Positions 8,701 through 18,342 of a stretch of 64,000 nucleotides of DNA are shown piece after piece. The stretch is from Pseudomonadota bacterium (GTDB lineage: Bacteria > Pseudomonadota > Gammaproteobacteria > Steroidobacterales > JBCBZW01), in assembly GCA_039193195.1 (NCBI GenBank), contig JBCCWS010000017.1, positions 43,553 through 107,552 on the forward strand, written 5' to 3'. A model generated the notes under the pieces. The model saw only the letters and a list, made by a program, of their open reading frames with translations. It made no database searches and had not been told where the DNA came from. Each line of letters opens with the position of its first letter. The first letter of the stretch is position 1. The position numbers and the translations under genes are program-made.

Positions 8701-9333
8701 ATGACTATCAAGAACTTTCGACGGTGGCTGATGCAAGCCGGTCCACTCCTCGCGGTCTGCGCCGTTTGCGGTTGCGCCAGCAGCCCCGCGGGCGACCCTG
8801 TCACGACTATCCCAGCCGCGGGTGAGGGCGCCGAGTACATCATCGGTCCGGGCGATCAGCTCAGCATCTTCGTCTGGCGCAATACTGATCTGTCAATTGA
8901 TGTGCCCGTGCGGCCAGACGGTCGGATCTCGTCACCGCTGGTAGAAGACATGGTGGCGGCAGGTAAGACGCCGACGCAGTTGTCCAAGGATATCGAGGCG
9001 GTACTGGCTGAGTACATTCGTACCCCGAAGGTGACGGTGATCGTGGGTGGTTTCGTCGGCACCTTTGGAGAGCAGATTCGCGTGGTTGGACAAGCGACGC
9101 GACCGCAAGCGTTGGCCTATCGCGACCGTATGACCGTGCTCGACGTGATGATCGAGGTCGGCGGGTTGACGCCCGAAGCGGCGGGGAACCGCGCAAAGCT
9201 TGTGCGCTATGTCGGCGGTCAGCAGCAGGAGTACCCTGTTCGCCTCCATGACTTACTGAACAGGGGCCGAATCGAGGCCAATGTGCCGCTGCGCCCGGGT
9301 GATGTTCTGATCATTCCAGAGTCGGTGTTCTGA
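8701..9333 (+). CDS. XrtA-associated exopolysaccharide export lipoprotein (Wza-like)
   Basis: This short polysaccharide-export protein is expected in the periplasm or outer membrane as the exit channel component. ATG 8701 follows AAGGGAG at good spacing; an earlier GTG at 8677 overlaps the prsT stop but has no ribosome site. The signal peptide ends at a lipobox-like VCGC, with Cys25 as the likely lipidated residue (Cys at position -2 is unusual). The Poly_export domain begins YIIGPGDQLSIFVWR and PVRPDGRISSPLVEDM. An SLBB-like segment follows with VVGQATRPQALAYRDRMTVLD and ends RPGDVLIIPES. It is much shorter than enterobacterial Wza, as is usual for XrtA loci. Confidence 0.9.
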   Translation: MTIKNFRRWLMQAGPLLAVCAVCGCASSPAGDPVTTIPAAGEGAEYIIGPGDQLSIFVWRNTDLSIDVPVRPDGRISSPLVEDMVAAGKTPTQLSKDIEAVLAEYIRTPKVTVIVGGFVGTFGEQIRVVGQATRPQALAYRDRMTVLDVMIEVGGLTPEAAGNRAKLVRYVGGQQQEYPVRLHDLLNRGRIEANVPLRPGDVLIIPESVF

Positions 9334-9387
9334 TCACTCTTTGAATGCTTGCTACCGTGGCGCGCAGACGCTGGAGCTTTACGGAAA

Positions 9388-10974
9388 ATGAAAGAAATCT
9401 TCACGCAACTCATCGAGCAAGTTCGCGGCGTTTGGCGATTCCGTTGGCGTGGACTCCTGCTGGCGTGGTTGATCGCTCTATTCGGTTGGGGATACGTCTA
9501 CACGTTGCCAGATATTTTCCGAGTGGATGCCCGTGTCGCGGTGGACACGGAGTCCGCGCTGCGACCCCTGCTCGAAGGACGCGTCGTCGCAAACAATGTG
9601 ATGAGCGAAGTGGAACTCATGTCACGTGCTCTGCTCAGTCGTCCTCGCCTCGAGGCGGTCAGTCGCGAGACGGACTTGGACTTGCGCGCGAGCACACCGC
9701 GACAGTATGAAAATCTGCTCGATTCTCTGCGAAGAGCGATCCGCTTGACGCGAGAGCGAAGCAATAGTGGCAGTGCTATATTCAATCTTAGCTTCACCGA
9801 CACAGACCCTGCGATGACGTACGAGGTGGTCTCGACGCTCCTCGAGTCTTTCGTAAGCGAGACGGTCGATGTGGATCGAAGGGGTAGGGAGGAGGCTCTC
9901 GAGTTTCTGGAACAGCAGCTCGCAAGCTACGAGCAACAGTTGAACGACGCGGAGAATGCACTCGCGGATTTTCAGCGCGAGAACGTAGGTCGGATGCCAG
10001 GTGAAGAGGGTGACTACTACGCGCGCCTAGAGGGCGCCATATCAATGCAGAATCGCCTCGATGCCGCGGTTCGCATCAGTCGGGAAAAGCGCGACTTGCT
10101 GCGTCAGAGGATCGCCGGAGAAGAGGCTGTCTTTGGCCTTGTGCCAGGCGCGACGAGCAGCGTCACCACGTCAGTAGACGCGCAGATACTGTCTCTGGAG
10201 CAGCGCTTGGAGGACTTGAGGCTTGAGTTCACCGATAAGCACCCCGACGTCGTGGCCACGACCAACCGGCTTGAGGCGCTCTATGAGCGTCAAGCGGAAG
10301 AGCGTGCGGTGGCGGCCGGCACGCTACCTGATGCGGGGGACTCGGACCTCGCGTTGAATCCTGTTTACCAGGAGATGCGGATACAGCTTACGACCGCCGA
10401 ACTAGATCTGGCCACGCTAGAGGCGCAGCTTCGTCAGCAGCGGACACAGGTGACGTCGCTACGAGAAGCGGTGGATACCCTCCCTGTCGTCGAGGCGAAT
10501 TACAAGCGCCTAACGCGCGACCTAAGCACCATTCGGGCCAACTATGAGGACTACAAGCAACGTGTAGAGGCTGCGCGTACAACGCTCATTTTAGAGTCTC
10601 GAGGAGACGACGTGCAGTTCCGCGTGTTGGAGCCGCCGAAATCGCCCATTACGCCAGATGGCCCAAATCGCGTTGCCCTGCTGACGATGGTGCTTTTCGG
10701 AGCCCTAGGAGCGGGTGCGGCCCTAGCGTTCTTTTATCATCAATTGAACCCGATCTTCGGCAACCGGCATGCGCTCAGCTCGATTAGCGGTCTGCCAGTG
10801 ATCGGAAGCGTGAGTCTGATGCAAACGCCAGCTGAGCGCTTTCGGTTGCACACGCAGACCGCCTTGTACGGCGTTGGTGTGGCTACGCTGGCGGTGGCCT
10901 GGATGGGGTCTGTCGCGTTCAGTGAGAGGGCCGTCGCGCTCGCGGCCCGCTTGATGTCGGGTGCAGGCCTGTGA
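9388..10974 (+). CDS. XrtA system polysaccharide chain-length determinant (Wzz family)
   Basis: This inner-membrane polysaccharide co-polymerase is expected to set chain length and to work with the tyrosine kinase encoded next. ATG 9388 gives MKEIFTQLIEQVRGVWRFRW followed at once by the first membrane helix (about 23-41), as in this family. A TTG at 9349 would add 13 unconserved residues. A Wzz domain is followed by a long coiled coil (about 165-380; EQQLASYEQQLNDAENALADF and LEQRLEDLRLEF). A GNVR-like Pro-rich motif VLEPPKSPITPDGPNR precedes the second membrane helix (about 431-452), and a further hydrophobic segment lies near the end. Its stop overlaps the start of the kinase gene by four bases. 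Confidence 0.9.
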   Translation: MKEIFTQLIEQVRGVWRFRWRGLLLAWLIALFGWGYVYTLPDIFRVDARVAVDTESALRPLLEGRVVANNVMSEVELMSRALLSRPRLEAVSRETDLDLRASTPRQYENLLDSLRRAIRLTRERSNSGSAIFNLSFTDTDPAMTYEVVSTLLESFVSETVDVDRRGREEALEFLEQQLASYEQQLNDAENALADFQRENVGRMPGEEGDYYARLEGAISMQNRLDAAVRISREKRDLLRQRIAGEEAVFGLVPGATSSVTTSVDAQILSLEQRLEDLRLEFTDKHPDVVATTNRLEALYERQAEERAVAAGTLPDAGDSDLALNPVYQEMRIQLTTAELDLATLEAQLRQQRTQVTSLREAVDTLPVVEANYKRLTRDLSTIRANYEDYKQRVEAARTTLILESRGDDVQFRVLEPPKSPITPDGPNRVALLTMVLFGALGAGAALAFFYHQLNPIFGNRHALSSISGLPVIGSVSLMQTPAERFRLHTQTALYGVGVATLAVAWMGSVAFSERAVALAARLMSGAGL

Positions 10975-12101
10975 GTATCGTCGAGAAGGCGATGAAGAAG
11001 CGCAGAGCGCAGCGCAAAGGCGGTGCGTCGCCTATTGCTGAGAGCGCTGGAGAGGAAGCGCCTGCGGATCTCACGAAGGTCCAGCAAGAAGACCAGGAGA
11101 TATCCGCGCCGGAGCACGGCTTGGTAGCGTTCGAAGACGAGGCCGATCAGGTCGCTTCCTCGGATGTTGTACAGGAAGACGAGCTGCGGATTGAAGAGGA
11201 AGTAGACGATGGCGACCACCCGCTAAGTGGGCAAGCGGCGAGCGGGGATGCTCAAGAGAGCGTTGACGATCTGGCCCAGGCAATCGCTGCCGGCGACACG
11301 CGGGCGTCGCAAGCTGGAGCAGCCGATGGAGCGGGCTCACCGAGGCGGTCAGATCTGCCCTTCTTGGAATTGCCAATCAGCGCCCTGCGCGAGAGCGGCC
11401 TCATGCCAGCGGAGGGCGAGAGCCGCAGGATCGAGGATCAGTATCGCCGCATAAAGCGTCCACTGTTGGCGAACGCGTTCGGGATCAACGTGCCGCGATT
11501 GCCGAAAGGCAACTTGATCATGGTTGCCAGCTCCTTGCCCGGAGAGGGTAAGAGCTTCACGAGCTTCAATCTCGCCATGAGTATGGCGTACGAACTCGAT
11601 CGTACCGTGCTTCTCGTGGACGCCGACGTCGCAAAACCTCATATCTCGCGTGCGCTACAAGTACAGGATCAACCGGGGTTGATCGATCTGATCAGCGATC
11701 CGAAGTTGGACCTGCAGGACGTCATCCTTCCGACGAGCGTTGACAGCATGCGGTTCCTGCCGGCGGGGCCTATCCACAGGCATTCAACGGAGCTGCTGGC
11801 AAGCGTGCGAGCTGCGCAGTTGGTTGAGGAACTGGGCCAGCGCTACCCAGATAGGGTGATCATTTTTGATACACCGCCGCTGATTCCGACCACTGAGGCC
11901 CAAGCCATGGCCCATCTGATGGGGCAGATCGTCGTGGTAGTTCATGCCGGTCACACGCCTCAGAGTGCCGTGTTGCAGTCCTTGGAAGGGCTCGAGGGCA
12001 CGGGTGAGATTAGCCTGGTTCTCAACAAGACCCGAACCGCTTGGGGCGATGAGTACAGCGGCTACGGTTACGACGGGCCCTACGGTTATGGCTCGCAGTA
12101 G
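10971..12101 (+). CDS. XrtA-associated bacterial tyrosine autokinase
   Basis: This BY-kinase would pair with the Wzz-like protein and drive cycles of autophosphorylation during polymer synthesis and export. An acidic, low-complexity N-terminal part (about 1-125) is followed by a catalytic domain with Walker A SLPGEGKSFTSFN (about 186-198), Walker A' LLVDADVAKP and Walker B VIIFDTPPL. The C-terminal tail YSGYGYDGPYGYG carries a cluster of five tyrosines, the usual autophosphorylation sites. GTG 10971 overlaps the previous stop as GTGA. The separate kinase (not fused to Wzz) is typical of proteobacterial XrtA loci. Confidence 0.92.
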   Translation: MSIVEKAMKKRRAQRKGGASPIAESAGEEAPADLTKVQQEDQEISAPEHGLVAFEDEADQVASSDVVQEDELRIEEEVDDGDHPLSGQAASGDAQESVDDLAQAIAAGDTRASQAGAADGAGSPRRSDLPFLELPISALRESGLMPAEGESRRIEDQYRRIKRPLLANAFGINVPRLPKGNLIMVASSLPGEGKSFTSFNLAMSMAYELDRTVLLVDADVAKPHISRALQVQDQPGLIDLISDPKLDLQDVILPTSVDSMRFLPAGPIHRHSTELLASVRAAQLVEELGQRYPDRVIIFDTPPLIPTTEAQAMAHLMGQIVVVVHAGHTPQSAVLQSLEGLEGTGEISLVLNKTRTAWGDEYSGYGYDGPYGYGSQ

Positions 12102-13569
12102 TAGCGTACTTGCCACCGGGCGGCGCGGGAGAGTGCGCGGCCGCTCGCGCGCAGCTCAGGGCTTCCTTCTCCTGGGTATGGTCGCCGCGCTTCCCGTGTT
12201 GGCGCAGTGGGAGTTCGTGCCGGCCGCTGAGCTGAGAACTATCGGCAGCGATAACCTGCAGCTACAGGGAGGGGAAGAGCGGCAGTCGGATCTTATCGGC
12301 GTGATCAACCCAAGCTTCTCACTCAGCCGGGAAGACGACACGGTCGACGTCGACCTCAACTACAGCCTTGAGGCCGTGGGCTACCTGCAGGCGGATGATG
12401 TCAATCAGATTTTCCAGCAGATCGACGCGGGCCTTGAGGCTAGGTTGCTAGGCGATCATCTGCTTCTCGGCGTGGGTGGGGATCTGTTTCAGCAAGTGGT
12501 AGACCCTGAGAATCCCTTCATCAACAACAACGTCGCTGTCACCGGAAATCGCACGGATGCATTGGGTCTCAACGCCAGCGCTACCTGGCGGCAGTCCGTG
12601 GGTGGCGTCGCCGACTTGCAGATTTCGCACGCGCAGACGCGCCTGGACTTTGATCGGCCGGAGTTGTTCGATTCGGACATCGCGTCCAGTAACTTGCGCC
12701 TGGCCAGCCGGCAGTCCGAACAGGGCATTACGTGGGCAGCCAGCGCGAACCTTGACCGGGTCGAGTTCGGCAACGGCCTCTCAGAGGCGGAGTTCTCGGT
12801 CATTCAGCTGGAGCTTGGGTACTGGGTTACGTCGGGCTTCCGCGTGTTCGCTACCAGTGGTGTCGAGAGCGATTTCCTAGAGCACCGCAGTGAAATCGAG
12901 TACGACACCTTTATCTGGTCCGCTGGCATTGATTGGCAAGTGGCGGAGCGCGACCAACTTACCCTGAGCTACGGGCAGCGGGCATTCGGCGACAACCTTC
13001 GCGCCAGCTGGTCGCATCAGCTGGGTGAGAAGCTAAGGTTCAACATCGACTACTCGGAGACCCCGTCGACTAACCCGCAAGCCTCTCGGTTGCAGCTTCA
13101 GCAGCTGGGGTTGTTCATAGACAATGAGCTTCCGGGCGATCAAGTGGGTCTCGATCGACCCGGGAGTGCAGATTCCTTTGTTCGTCGGCGCTTGTCTACG
13201 GGCATTAGCGCCAACGGGAATCGCTTGGGTTTGTCTCTCACGGGCTACTTCGAACGCCGTACGGACCGCGTCAACGGCTTTGGCGTTCCGGTCGTTGGGG
13301 TGGAGGACGAGGAGTCACGCGGGGTCCGCGCCAACGCCCGCTGGGACGTTGGAGTAAAGACCGGCATTACGGTGGGGGCGAACTGGGAGTTAGCTGATTT
13401 TGTTGGCACTGGGGAAGTAGAACGTTTGACGCTTTTCTCCACACTGAGCTATTCGCTCGGTACGCGAACGAATCTCTCCCTGGAGTACCGACGTTTCGAC
13501 GGAGACGGCCAGGCGCAGGAATTCGTCGAGAACCGGCTTACGTTCATTATCGGGAGGCGCTTCCTGTGA
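12088..13569 (+). CDS. PEP-CTERM-associated outer-membrane beta-barrel protein (putative porin)
   Basis: I take ATG 12088 as the start. It overlaps the kinase gene by 14 bp and gives a signal peptide (positively charged RGRVRGRSRAAQG, hydrophobic LLLGMVAALPVLA, cleavage before QWEF). An open frame continues upstream but only in kinase coding sequence. The mature part is rich in alternating polar and hydrophobic strands (for example VDVDLNYSLEAVGYL, LSLEYRRFDGDGQ) and ends in IIGRRFL, with a terminal aromatic that fits outer-membrane barrel insertion. The position matches the uncharacterised XrtA-linked barrel family. A role as polysaccharide secretion pore is plausible but inferred. Confidence 0.82.
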   Translation: MARSSSVLATGRRGRVRGRSRAAQGFLLLGMVAALPVLAQWEFVPAAELRTIGSDNLQLQGGEERQSDLIGVINPSFSLSREDDTVDVDLNYSLEAVGYLQADDVNQIFQQIDAGLEARLLGDHLLLGVGGDLFQQVVDPENPFINNNVAVTGNRTDALGLNASATWRQSVGGVADLQISHAQTRLDFDRPELFDSDIASSNLRLASRQSEQGITWAASANLDRVEFGNGLSEAEFSVIQLELGYWVTSGFRVFATSGVESDFLEHRSEIEYDTFIWSAGIDWQVAERDQLTLSYGQRAFGDNLRASWSHQLGEKLRFNIDYSETPSTNPQASRLQLQQLGLFIDNELPGDQVGLDRPGSADSFVRRRLSTGISANGNRLGLSLTGYFERRTDRVNGFGVPVVGVEDEESRGVRANARWDVGVKTGITVGANWELADFVGTGEVERLTLFSTLSYSLGTRTNLSLEYRRFDGDGQAQEFVENRLTFIIGRRFL

Positions 13570-13650
13570 TGCAGCCTGTTGTCTGTGCCGACCCGCAAGG
13601 CGACCCGCAGCTCGTCTTATTCACGCGAGCAGTTTGAGACCGTCTTTCAC

Positions 13651-14616
13651 ATGTACACCGAACACTACGGCTTTTCCGCGAAGCCTTTTGCGCTCACTCC
13701 TGATTTGCGCTTCTTCTTTCCGAGCGCCGGGCATCAGCGCGCGATGTCCTATCTGCGCTATGGATTGGAGCAAGGCGAGGGCTTCGTCGTCATCACCGGG
13801 CACGTGGGGACAGGCAAGACGCTGCTCATTCAAACCCTGTTGAGCGAACTCAGCAACCAAGATATTGCGTTCGCTCGGATCGCGACGGCGAACCTCTCGG
13901 CCGACAGAGTCCCTGCTGTTGTTGCATCAGCCTTGGGTTTGTCTTTCGAGGGGAAGAGTAAGGAAGCACTTCTTCGGTCCTTGGAGCGCGCGTTAGTCAA
14001 GGCTCGAAAGCAGCTCGAGCACGTGTTGCTCATCGTAGACGAGGCACAGACCCTGCAGCGAGACGTGCTGGAGGAGTTTCGGATCCTGAGCAATCTGGAA
14101 GTCGGAGGCAAGGCGCTCCTGCAGGTCTTTTTGATTGGTCAAACCGAGTTACAGCTTGGCTTGCGCAAGCGAAACATGAGGCAGCTGCGCCAGCGCATTG
14201 TTGCCTCCTACCATCTGCAGCCACTCAGTGCGTCCGACACTCGCGAGTACATCGAGTACCGCTTAAACGCTTGTGAGTGGGACGGGCTCCCGGCGATTAC
14301 GGAAGATGCCTACGAGCGCGTCCACGAAGTCACCGAAGGTGTTCCACGGAAGATCAACATCCTGATGGATCGTATCCTTCTTTTCGGGTCGCTGGAGGAC
14401 ATCGATTCCTTCGACAGCTCGCACGTTTCCATGGTCATGGAGGAACTGCAGAGCGAGCTGGCTGGTGACTTGGCGGAGATCGATGACGAGCCGGAGGAGG
14501 TCGATAGTGGTTCCGCGAGCCGTGAAGATGAGCGTCAGTCGTCTCGGCTTGAATCGCGTCTTCGGGCCTTGGAACAAAAGCTCGACAAACTCAACGCGCA
14601 CGGCGCCGAGAAATAG
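13651..14616 (+). CDS. XrtA-associated AAA ATPase (ExeA/GspA-like)
   Basis: The protein is expected to begin at ATG 13651 (MYTEHYGFSAKPFALTPD), because relatives start with this segment. The frame extends to a TTG at 13579 with no conserved residues. Motifs are Walker A GHVGTGKT (about 49-56) and Walker B LLIVDEAQTL (about 126-135), followed by sensor-like LIGQTEL and VPRKINILMDR. The C-terminus is an acidic linker and a predicted coiled coil (SRLESRLRALEQKLDKL). This ATPase class is encoded in nearly all XrtA loci, but its exact job in polysaccharide export is not settled. Confidence 0.88.
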   Translation: MYTEHYGFSAKPFALTPDLRFFFPSAGHQRAMSYLRYGLEQGEGFVVITGHVGTGKTLLIQTLLSELSNQDIAFARIATANLSADRVPAVVASALGLSFEGKSKEALLRSLERALVKARKQLEHVLLIVDEAQTLQRDVLEEFRILSNLEVGGKALLQVFLIGQTELQLGLRKRNMRQLRQRIVASYHLQPLSASDTREYIEYRLNACEWDGLPAITEDAYERVHEVTEGVPRKINILMDRILLFGSLEDIDSFDSSHVSMVMEELQSELAGDLAEIDDEPEEVDSGSASREDERQSSRLESRLRALEQKLDKLNAHGAEK

Positions 14617-14618
14617 CC

Positions 14619-15557
14619 ATGGGTACACCGAGCAGCGTTGCAAGTCGGGATTTGGTGGGGCCGTCGTGCGCGACGTCACCGAACGAGTGGGTGAGTGTTG
14701 CGGACAGCTTTGACAGTGACACGCCGATCAACGCGATGTCGGTGGACGTAGAGGATTACTTTCAGGTCTCCGCCTTTGAGAAGCAGGTCGCGCGCGATCA
14801 ATGGGACGGCCTGGAGTTACGTGTGGAGGCGAACGTAGATCGGATCCTCGAGCTGTTCGCGCGCCATGACGTGCGATCGACCTTCTTTACCTTGGGGTGG
14901 ATCGCGCAGCGGTGCCCACAGATGGTCCGACGGATCGTCGAGCAGGGGCATGAGCTGGCAAGCCACGGCTACGAGCATGTGCGGGTTACCGAGCAAGATC
15001 CGATGGATTTCCGCCAAGACGTGATGCGTACGAAGGGAATCCTGGAAGATCTGAGTGGTACCTCCGTTTGTGGCTACCGAGCGCCGAGCTACTCCATCGG
15101 CGCCGCCAATCTATGGGCTCTGGATGTGCTTGAGGAAACCGGTCACCGCTACAGCTCTAGTATCTATCCGATAAAGCACGACCTCTACGGTATGCCTGAG
15201 GCGCCGCGTACGGCCTTTCGCACGAGGACCCAGGGTGGTCTGTTGGAGTTCCCGGTCAGCGCTGTGGATCTTGCGGGTCGTCGAGTCCCATGCGGAGGCG
15301 GGGGCTTCTTCCGACTGTTCCCCTACCGCTTCTCAAGGTACTTGATTGCGCGCTTCAACCGCACTTTCCGCCAGCCGTCGATTTTCTACTTTCACCCGTG
15401 GGAGGTCGATGTCGACCAGCCGCGCATCGGCGGTGCTAGCGCGAAGAGCAGGTTTCGCCACTACCTCAACCTAGAGCGCATGGCTCCACGCCTAGAGAGG
15501 CTTGCGGACGATTTCACATGGGCACCGCTCCGCGACGTCTTCCGGGTGGGGCGTTAG
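14619..15557 (+). CDS. XrtA system polysaccharide deacetylase (CE4 family)
   Basis: This carbohydrate esterase of the NodB type would remove N-acetyl groups from the exported polymer. Conserved elements are SVDVEDYFQVSAF near residue 42 (catalytic and metal-binding Asp in DVED), ASHGYEHVRV (about 109-118, His pair that binds metal), GYRAPSYSIG and, near the end, FYFHPWEVD with the His-Pro pair. The ATG at 14619 lies two bases after the ATPase stop, but the first 38 residues look unconserved, so translation might begin further in. No clear signal peptide is visible, as is common for this XrtA-linked subgroup. Confidence 0.9.
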   Translation: MGTPSSVASRDLVGPSCATSPNEWVSVADSFDSDTPINAMSVDVEDYFQVSAFEKQVARDQWDGLELRVEANVDRILELFARHDVRSTFFTLGWIAQRCPQMVRRIVEQGHELASHGYEHVRVTEQDPMDFRQDVMRTKGILEDLSGTSVCGYRAPSYSIGAANLWALDVLEETGHRYSSSIYPIKHDLYGMPEAPRTAFRTRTQGGLLEFPVSAVDLAGRRVPCGGGGFFRLFPYRFSRYLIARFNRTFRQPSIFYFHPWEVDVDQPRIGGASAKSRFRHYLNLERMAPRLERLADDFTWAPLRDVFRVGR

Positions 15558-15567
15558 GGCACGGGAG

Positions 15568-16674
15568 ATGAGCCTCATCGATCTGAAATCGGCAGCAGTC
15601 GAGCGACCTGAGTCGGGGGCGGAGTCACGAGTGCAGCAAGCAGTGCGAGTACGCGCCTTCTCCCCCGACGATGCCGCAGCCTGGGATCGTTTCGTGGAGC
15701 ATGAGTGCCCAGAAGCGACGTTCTTCCACCTAAGCGGTTGGGAGAGGGTGTTGCGCGGGGTTTTTGGCCATCGTACTCACTTCCTGCTTGCCGAGCGTGG
15801 CGATGTTGTGGTGGGGGTGCTTCCGCTGGCCGAGGTAAAGAGTCTTCTGTTTGGACACTCCTTAATCTCCACGCCTTTCTGCGTGTACGGCGGAGTGGCC
15901 GCACTGGATGGCGAAGTACGAGAAGCGCTGACGCATCGGGCGTGCGAGCTCGCTGGGGAGTTGCGCGTGGAGTACCTGGAGCTCAGAAATCAGCACCGTC
16001 GAAACCCCGATTGGCCCTGCAAGGACCTCTACGTTACGTTCCGCCGCGAGATCGCCGCAGACGATGAGGAGAATCTAAAAGCCATTCCGCGAAAGCAGCG
16101 TGCGATGGTGCGCAAGGGAATCAAAAAGGAGCTTCAGGCGACAGCAGACAACGACCTGACGGTACTCTACGACTGTTACTCGCAGAGCGTGCGCAACCTA
16201 GGGACTCCGGTTTTTTCAGTGCGATACCTCCATAAGCTTCAGGAAGTATTTGGTCCGGAGCGCTGCCGGAGTCTGACCGTGCGTAGTGGCGACACTGCCG
16301 TTGCCGCGGTTATGAGCTTCTACTTTCGCGACCAGGTATTGCCATACTACGGCGGGGGAAAGGAGAGTGCGCGTCATCTGTACGCGAACGACTTCATGTA
16401 TTGGTCAGTCATGCGGGACGCTGCCAGAAGCGCAGCCGTGCGTGTGTTCGATTACGGCCGCAGCAAGGTTGGTACCGGCTCTTATGACTTCAAGAGACAT
16501 TGGGGCTTCGAGCCCACACCGCTGTACTACGAGTACCACCTGGTCCGGGCCAAGAGCATGCCCAACCTGAGCCCGACCAACCCTAAATACCGTCTCTTCA
16601 TCTCCGCTTGGAAGCGCCTCCCAAACGCCTTGGCAAGGCGCATCGGGCCCTTGCTGGCACGCTCGTTGGGGTAG
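15568..16674 (+). CDS. FemAB-family XrtA-associated acyltransferase
   Basis: This GNAT-fold aminoacyl- or acyl-transferase of the FemAB-related group is found in XrtA loci. Typical segments are ATFFHLSGWERVL near residue 49, YGGVAALDG, LELRNQHRR, the basic run AIPRKQRAMVRKGIKKEL, and the late FDYGRSKVGTGSYDFKRHWGFEP. ATG 15568 is adjacent to a GGGAG that is too close to be ideal. GTG 15631 has GGAG at better spacing and would remove only the first 21 unconserved residues. It lies between the deacetylase and exosortase genes, which suggests modification of polymer or anchored protein; the substrate is unknown. Confidence 0.85.
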   Translation: MSLIDLKSAAVERPESGAESRVQQAVRVRAFSPDDAAAWDRFVEHECPEATFFHLSGWERVLRGVFGHRTHFLLAERGDVVVGVLPLAEVKSLLFGHSLISTPFCVYGGVAALDGEVREALTHRACELAGELRVEYLELRNQHRRNPDWPCKDLYVTFRREIAADDEENLKAIPRKQRAMVRKGIKKELQATADNDLTVLYDCYSQSVRNLGTPVFSVRYLHKLQEVFGPERCRSLTVRSGDTAVAAVMSFYFRDQVLPYYGGGKESARHLYANDFMYWSVMRDAARSAAVRVFDYGRSKVGTGSYDFKRHWGFEPTPLYYEYHLVRAKSMPNLSPTNPKYRLFISAWKRLPNALARRIGPLLARSLG

Positions 16675-16678
16675 GGCA

Positions 16679-18271
16679 ATGATCAGCGTTCCCGTGAACG
16701 TGGCGGCGCGCGGTGCCAGGGACTGGCCGCAGGCACTCGCATTTCTCGCCACGGCAGTCGCTGCTTTAACGGTGGCATTCACCGATACGGCCGCGGGCAT
16801 GGTGCACACCTGGTGGCGCTCGGAGACCTTTGCCCACGGTGTGGTGATCTACCCAATCTGTCTATGGCTCGTCTGGCGGGATCGGTCGCGACTCTCAGGA
16901 CTGACTCCTGCCCCTTCCCCACTCGCCTTGTTGGCGTTCGCTGCCATGCTGGTTTCATGGTGGATCGGTCGTCTTGCGGATGCTCAGGTCGTCCAGGAGG
17001 GGGCGTTCGTAAGCATGGTCGCGGTGACGTTGTGGGCATTCTTAGGTAACGATTTCGTAAGGCGTTTCTGGTTCGCCTTAGTGTTTTCCTTGTTCGCAGT
17101 CCCCTTCGGCGAAGGGCTAATTCCACTGCTGATGGAGTACACGGCCGCGTTTACCGTGGGCGCCGTAAAGTCCCTTGGCATACCGATCTATCGCGATGGA
17201 ATGATGTTTTCCCTGCCTAGCGGGGATTTCCAGGTAGCGAAGGCCTGCAGTGGGATTCGCTACCTGATCGCGTCAACGGCTCTGGGCTCGTTGTACGCGT
17301 ACCTAACGTACACGAGCCCTTGGCGTCGGGTGGCCTTTGTCGCCGTTGCAATCGTGGTGCCGATCGTGGCCAACGGTTTCCGCGCTCTGGGGATCGTGCT
17401 GATTGCCCACTTCACGCAGATGCGCTACGCCGTGGGTCTCGACCATTTGCTCTATGGATGGATCTTCTTTGGCGTCGTGGTGTTTCTGCTCTTTTGGGTG
17501 GGCTCGTTCTGGGGTGACGCAGAGGCGGCGGAAGAGGCGGGCGTAGGGGATAAGCTTCCGTCCATTTCGGTGGATGCGGACAGAACCTATCCGCTGCCAA
17601 AGGCATTTGTCGTGCTGGGTGTTGGGGGTCTTCTGGTCAGCCTGGCCCTCGCGGCGAGTAGTGCTTTGTCGCCCCCTGCAACTGGACCAATCGCTTCGCC
17701 TAGCCTGCCGGCTGGCGCCAGCGGATGGATCGGGCCGCTGGCGCCTGGTGCTCGATGGTCGCCCGTGCAACCTGGAGCGGATCAATTGCTACGCGGCGCC
17801 TACCGCAACGAGAAGGACGGTACGGTGCTCGAACTGGCGGTCGCGGTCTTCGACCCTAGGGGTGGAGCGGGCGATGTTTCGAGCGCAGTGAACCTTGTGG
17901 CGGATCGCCGTGAATGGTCCTCGGTCACCACGATTGATCGCTTAGAGATCCCTGCTTCGGTCGAAGGGGAGTTGACCGCAGTGAACAGATCCATCTTGCG
18001 CGGACCGATCGGCGAGTATGCGTTTCTGCAGTGGTTCGCCATTGGAGAGGAGCAGACCAATTCCGGTACCGTTGCGGTGTTGTCGCAACTGCATAACTCG
18101 CTTCGACGACGCTACCCGATTAGCGCGAATCTGGTGGTAGCCGCGCAACGCGATGTGCCGGAGAGCACAGTTACCGCCTTCGTCGCGACGCTCGGCTCCC
18201 GGATCGCCCGCTGCGCTACCCGTTCCAGCGATGACGTCGGAGACGATGAATGCGCTTTGCCACCACGGTAA
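16679..18271 (+). CDS. xrtA: Exosortase A fused to an EpsI domain
   Basis: This is a membrane cysteine transpeptidase that cuts PEP-CTERM proteins at their C-terminal sorting signal, with an EpsI domain in the same chain. The first 280 residues contain about eight membrane helices and the three catalytic-site residues of exosortases: Cys190 in AKACSGIRYL, Arg235 in NGFRALGI and His256 in GLDHLLYG. After a linker, residues about 310-520 form a periplasmic EpsI domain with the typical LRGAYRNEKDGTVLELAVA. The fused arrangement is known for XrtA. ATG 16679 lies five bases after the FemAB stop. No PEP-CTERM substrate gene is visible in this window, so XrtA here must act on proteins encoded elsewhere. 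Confidence 0.93.
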   Translation: MISVPVNVAARGARDWPQALAFLATAVAALTVAFTDTAAGMVHTWWRSETFAHGVVIYPICLWLVWRDRSRLSGLTPAPSPLALLAFAAMLVSWWIGRLADAQVVQEGAFVSMVAVTLWAFLGNDFVRRFWFALVFSLFAVPFGEGLIPLLMEYTAAFTVGAVKSLGIPIYRDGMMFSLPSGDFQVAKACSGIRYLIASTALGSLYAYLTYTSPWRRVAFVAVAIVVPIVANGFRALGIVLIAHFTQMRYAVGLDHLLYGWIFFGVVVFLLFWVGSFWGDAEAAEEAGVGDKLPSISVDADRTYPLPKAFVVLGVGGLLVSLALAASSALSPPATGPIASPSLPAGASGWIGPLAPGARWSPVQPGADQLLRGAYRNEKDGTVLELAVAVFDPRGGAGDVSSAVNLVADRREWSSVTTIDRLEIPASVEGELTAVNRSILRGPIGEYAFLQWFAIGEEQTNSGTVAVLSQLHNSLRRRYPISANLVVAAQRDVPESTVTAFVATLGSRIARCATRSSDDVGDDECALPPR

Positions 18272-18342
18272 CGCGGCCGTGGCAGCCTGATACCAACGGT
18301 CGCGTGTTGCGCGATTGCACAGTCTACTTCGGAGTCTGAACC

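Noticed and set aside
16655..16669. TGGCAC-N5-TTGG, a good match to a sigma-54 promoter before xrtA
   Set aside because: It lies inside the end of the FemAB gene, and a start from it would fall on the xrtA ATG with no leader. The codons LARSLG explain the sequence.
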